Below are positions 60,298 to 62,288 of a stretch of 62,288 bases of DNA, one piece after another; within the stretch, counting starts at the first letter, position 1; each line of letters opens with the position of its first letter. Made by a program: the position numbers and the translations under genes. Under the pieces are notes generated by a model, which was not told where the DNA came from, searched no databases, and saw only the letters and a list, made by a program, of their open reading frames with translations. Source of the stretch: Acidobacteriota bacterium (GTDB lineage Bacteria > Acidobacteriota > Terriglobia > Bryobacterales > Bryobacteraceae); NCBI GenBank assembly GCA_016178945.1, contig JACOSH010000059.1:1-62288 (forward strand). The letters are read 5' to 3'.

Positions 60298-62288
60298 GTG
60301 GACTTCACGGCGCGCCAGCTTGCCGCGATCCGTCTCGCGGATCCGCCGCGCGACACTTGCGTCGTGGCCGGACCGGGATCGGGCAAGACGACGGTGCTGA
60401 TTGAGCGCTTCCGGCAGCTCATGGAATCCGGAATCCCCGCGGCGCGCATCCTGGCCATCACCTTCACCGAAAAGGCCACACACCAGATGCGCGAGCGGCT
60501 CACCGAGCGCGCTTCGGTGTCGACGGTGCACGGCTTATGCGCCCGGCTGCTGCGCGAGAACGCCATCGAGGCCGGAGTCGATCCGCACTTCCGGGTGCTC
60601 GATCCACAGGAAGCCGCCGCGATCGAGCTGCGGGCGGTGAGCGAGTCTCTCGACGCCTTCCTGGCCGAGTGTCCCGCCGCGATCCGCGCTCTGTTGGCCG
60701 CGCTGGCCTCTCCGGATCTGGGCGGTTCGGTTCTGGAGGTCTATGAGACGATGCGCGCCGCCGGCACGCCCGTCGGCCAACTGCGGGGAGGGATGCCCCG
60801 AGCGGACGGCCAGGCCGCGCTGTCCGCGCTCCTCGATACCTGCGACCGGCTGGCCGGCGAGCGCGTCTTCGACTGGAACGCCTCCCAACGGGAGCAACTC
60901 AACGGCGTCCTGGAATGGGCCGGGCAGCTCCGCGGGGCGGGCCTCCGCCCTGCCCGCGAACACTTCCAGATCCTGGAGTCTTTCCGGGTCGACCTGAACC
61001 GCATCAAGAAAAGCGGCGCCGCGGCCGGCCTGCTGCACGCACTGAAGAAAGACCAGATCCCCGCGGCCCGCGCCGCCCTGATCACGGACTTCTACTCCCC
61101 ACAGCGCGACACGCTCCTCGCCGCCATCGAGCGATTCGACGCCGCGTTCCGCGCTCACAAGCGGTCGCTCAGCGCCCTCGACTTCGCCGACCTGGAAGAA
61201 AGCACCGTCCGTCTTCTTCAAGACCATCCAGCCGTCCGAGAAGGGGTGCGCGCGCAGTTCGACTGCATCCTCATGGACGAATTTCAGGATACCAATGGGC
61301 TGCAATCCAAGTTGCTTGACCTGTTGCGCAGGCCGGACTGCTTCTACGCCGTGGGCGACATCAACCAGGCGATCTACGGCTTTCGCCACGCCGATCCGGA
61401 GATCTTCCGCGCCTACCGCGAGCAGGTGCGCCGCGACGGCAAGCAGCTTGCGGAGCTGCGCGAGAACTGGCGCAGCCGCCCCGGTATTCTGCGCGCCGTG
61501 TCGGCCATCCTGGACGGGGCCTCCGGCATCGAGCCGCACGAGCTGATCGCCGCGCGCGACTTCCCGGCCAAGGCGGAGCCCTCCGTGGAAGTCCTGTCCT
61601 GCATCGGGGCGGACTCGGCGGATGCTCTGGCCCTGGAAGCGCAATGGGTCGCCCGGCGCATCCGCGAGATGCACGAGCGAGCCCCGTTTCGCGACTTCGC
61701 GGTGCTGTTTCGCAGCTCCACGCACATCGGCGTGTTTACCCGGGAATTCGACCAGGCGGGCATCCCCTACTCGGTTACGGGCGCCAAGGGGTTCTACGAA
61801 GCGCAGGAGGTCGCCGACCTGATCCACCTGCTGCGGGTGGTCGCCAACGCGCGCGACGAGGTGAGCCTGGCCGCGGTGCTGCGCTCGCCGCTGGCCGGCG
61901 TGTCCGACGAGGCGCTGCTGCGCTTGCGCCACGGCGGGAACCTGGGGGAGTCGCTCGACAGCTTCGATCCGGCTTTGTTCGACGCCGCGGACGCCGCCGT
62001 GCTCGCGTGCTTCCGCTCCAATTTGCGGCGCTGGCGCGGGCTGCGCGACTCGGTCTCGGCGGACCGCATCCTGATCGACGCCATGGACGAAGTGGGTTAT
62101 GAGATGGGGCTCACGCCGCGCGGCCGGGTCAACGTCGAGAAGCTCCTGAGCGGCCTGCGGGAGCAGAGCCGCCGGCGTTCGCTCGATGAGATCGTCGACG
62201 AGCTGGCCCTGATTCGGGACTCCGACCCGCGCGAGCAGGACAGACAGTCGGTGGAGGCCGGCGATTGCGTGCGCGTCCAGACGATCCA
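60298..62288 (+). CDS. AddA-like UvrD-type helicase, C-terminus beyond window edge
   Basis: At least 663 residues from GTG 60298; the frame is open to the last base. Superfamily 1A helicase motifs are clear: Q motif (FTARQLAAIRL), Walker A (AGPGSGKTTVLIERF), motif Ia (ILAITFTEKATHQMRERL), TVHGLCARLLREN, Walker B DEFQDT (LMDEFQDTNGLQSKLL), motif III (AVGDINQAIYGFRHAD) and the start of motif V (VRVQTIH) at the edge. Its position after the AddB-like gene argues for AddA. A C-terminal nuclease domain would be expected beyond the window. Confidence 0.9.
   Translation, partial: MDFTARQLAAIRLADPPRDTCVVAGPGSGKTTVLIERFRQLMESGIPAARILAITFTEKATHQMRERLTERASVSTVHGLCARLLRENAIEAGVDPHFRVLDPQEAAAIELRAVSESLDAFLAECPAAIRALLAALASPDLGGSVLEVYETMRAAGTPVGQLRGGMPRADGQAALSALLDTCDRLAGERVFDWNASQREQLNGVLEWAGQLRGAGLRPAREHFQILESFRVDLNRIKKSGAAAGLLHALKKDQIPAARAALITDFYSPQRDTLLAAIERFDAAFRAHKRSLSALDFADLEESTVRLLQDHPAVREGVRAQFDCILMDEFQDTNGLQSKLLDLLRRPDCFYAVGDINQAIYGFRHADPEIFRAYREQVRRDGKQLAELRENWRSRPGILRAVSAILDGASGIEPHELIAARDFPAKAEPSVEVLSCIGADSADALALEAQWVARRIREMHERAPFRDFAVLFRSSTHIGVFTREFDQAGIPYSVTGAKGFYEAQEVADLIHLLRVVANARDEVSLAAVLRSPLAGVSDEALLRLRHGGNLGESLDSFDPALFDAADAAVLACFRSNLRRWRGLRDSVSADRILIDAMDEVGYEMGLTPRGRVNVEKLLSGLREQSRRRSLDEIVDELALIRDSDPREQDRQSVEAGDCVRVQTI

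Noticed and set aside
1-62288. CRISPR arrays, tRNA or rRNA genes, intact insertion sequences
   Set aside because: No regularly spaced direct repeats, no tRNA-like cloverleaf and no transposase frame were recognised by reading; short RNAs could be missed without a covariance search.

Overview
The window is GC-rich chromosomal DNA that most resembles an acidobacterium of the Solibacter/Bryobacter group. The pointers are family-level: two Solibacter-type 'TIGR03437' secreted proteins, two tandem acidobacterial VWFA proteins (TIGR03436 type), an acidobacterial orphan permease (ADOP type), a Cna-B/Oar-like TonB receptor, a serine/threonine kinase joined to a TolB/WD40-like propeller, and three gene pairs of the 'planctomycete cytochrome' type (DUF1549/DUF1553 with DUF1501 twice, DUF1592-class with DUF1552 once). 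No tRNA, rRNA, CRISPR array, intact insertion sequence or origin was recognised, and no gene-free stretch exceeds about 160 bases.

Layout. 1-1719 (minus): ECF sigma factor, membrane zinc-finger anti-sigma factor and a TPR protein cut by the window edge. 1881-9572: secreted TIGR03437 protein, DUF547 protein, SprT-like metalloprotein, divergent fabH, an orphan ribbon-helix-helix antitoxin beside a decayed TPR-protein tail, an operon of two VWFA proteins plus a 65-residue protein, and a cyclophilin lipoprotein. 9598-18870: coiled-coil microprotein, HDOD protein, then a tight plus-strand run (M3 oligopeptidase, GT-C-like membrane protein, YqiA-like esterase, ThuA-like protein, mqnA, alpha/beta hydrolase, tag). 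18813-25482: HNH nuclease, a cysE gene broken by an in-frame amber codon, a TonB receptor without a visible signal peptide, DinB and a large unknown exported protein. 25584-31531 (minus): DUF1552/DUF1592-class pair, a small hypothetical and the kinase-propeller. 31676-36253: Fic remnant, rsmD, Dabb-like protein, a propeller-PHP protein and an exported HMA-domain protein. 36377-39435 (minus): HDAC-like deacylase, Gfo/Idh/MocA oxidoreductase, DUF1080 protein and cspA with terminator. 39579-41471: a deletion-damaged thiL running in frame into an O-methyltransferase. 41475-46113 (minus): HTH regulator, His-rich NfeD-like protein, flotillin, PspA and hydrolase, one apparent envelope-stress operon with an operator-like palindrome. 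46227-57720: two DUF1549/DUF1553-DUF1501 pairs around a DinB-YCII fusion and the ADOP permease. 57750-62288: AddB-like nuclease and AddA-like helicase, the latter cut by the window edge.

The most useful observations are: (1) at least nine genes have a -10-like TAnnnT hexamer only 6-8 bases before the start codon and little or no Shine-Dalgarno sequence, which suggests leaderless transcripts; (2) several genes are caught in decay: cysE (amber), thiL (deletion plus fusion), a Fic gene, a TPR gene, an antitoxin without toxin and a TonB receptor without its 5' end; (3) a 41-bp perfect inverted repeat has a diverged relative inside the flotillin operon; (4) the HTH-NfeD-flotillin-PspA operon carries a palindrome between its -35 and -10 boxes.
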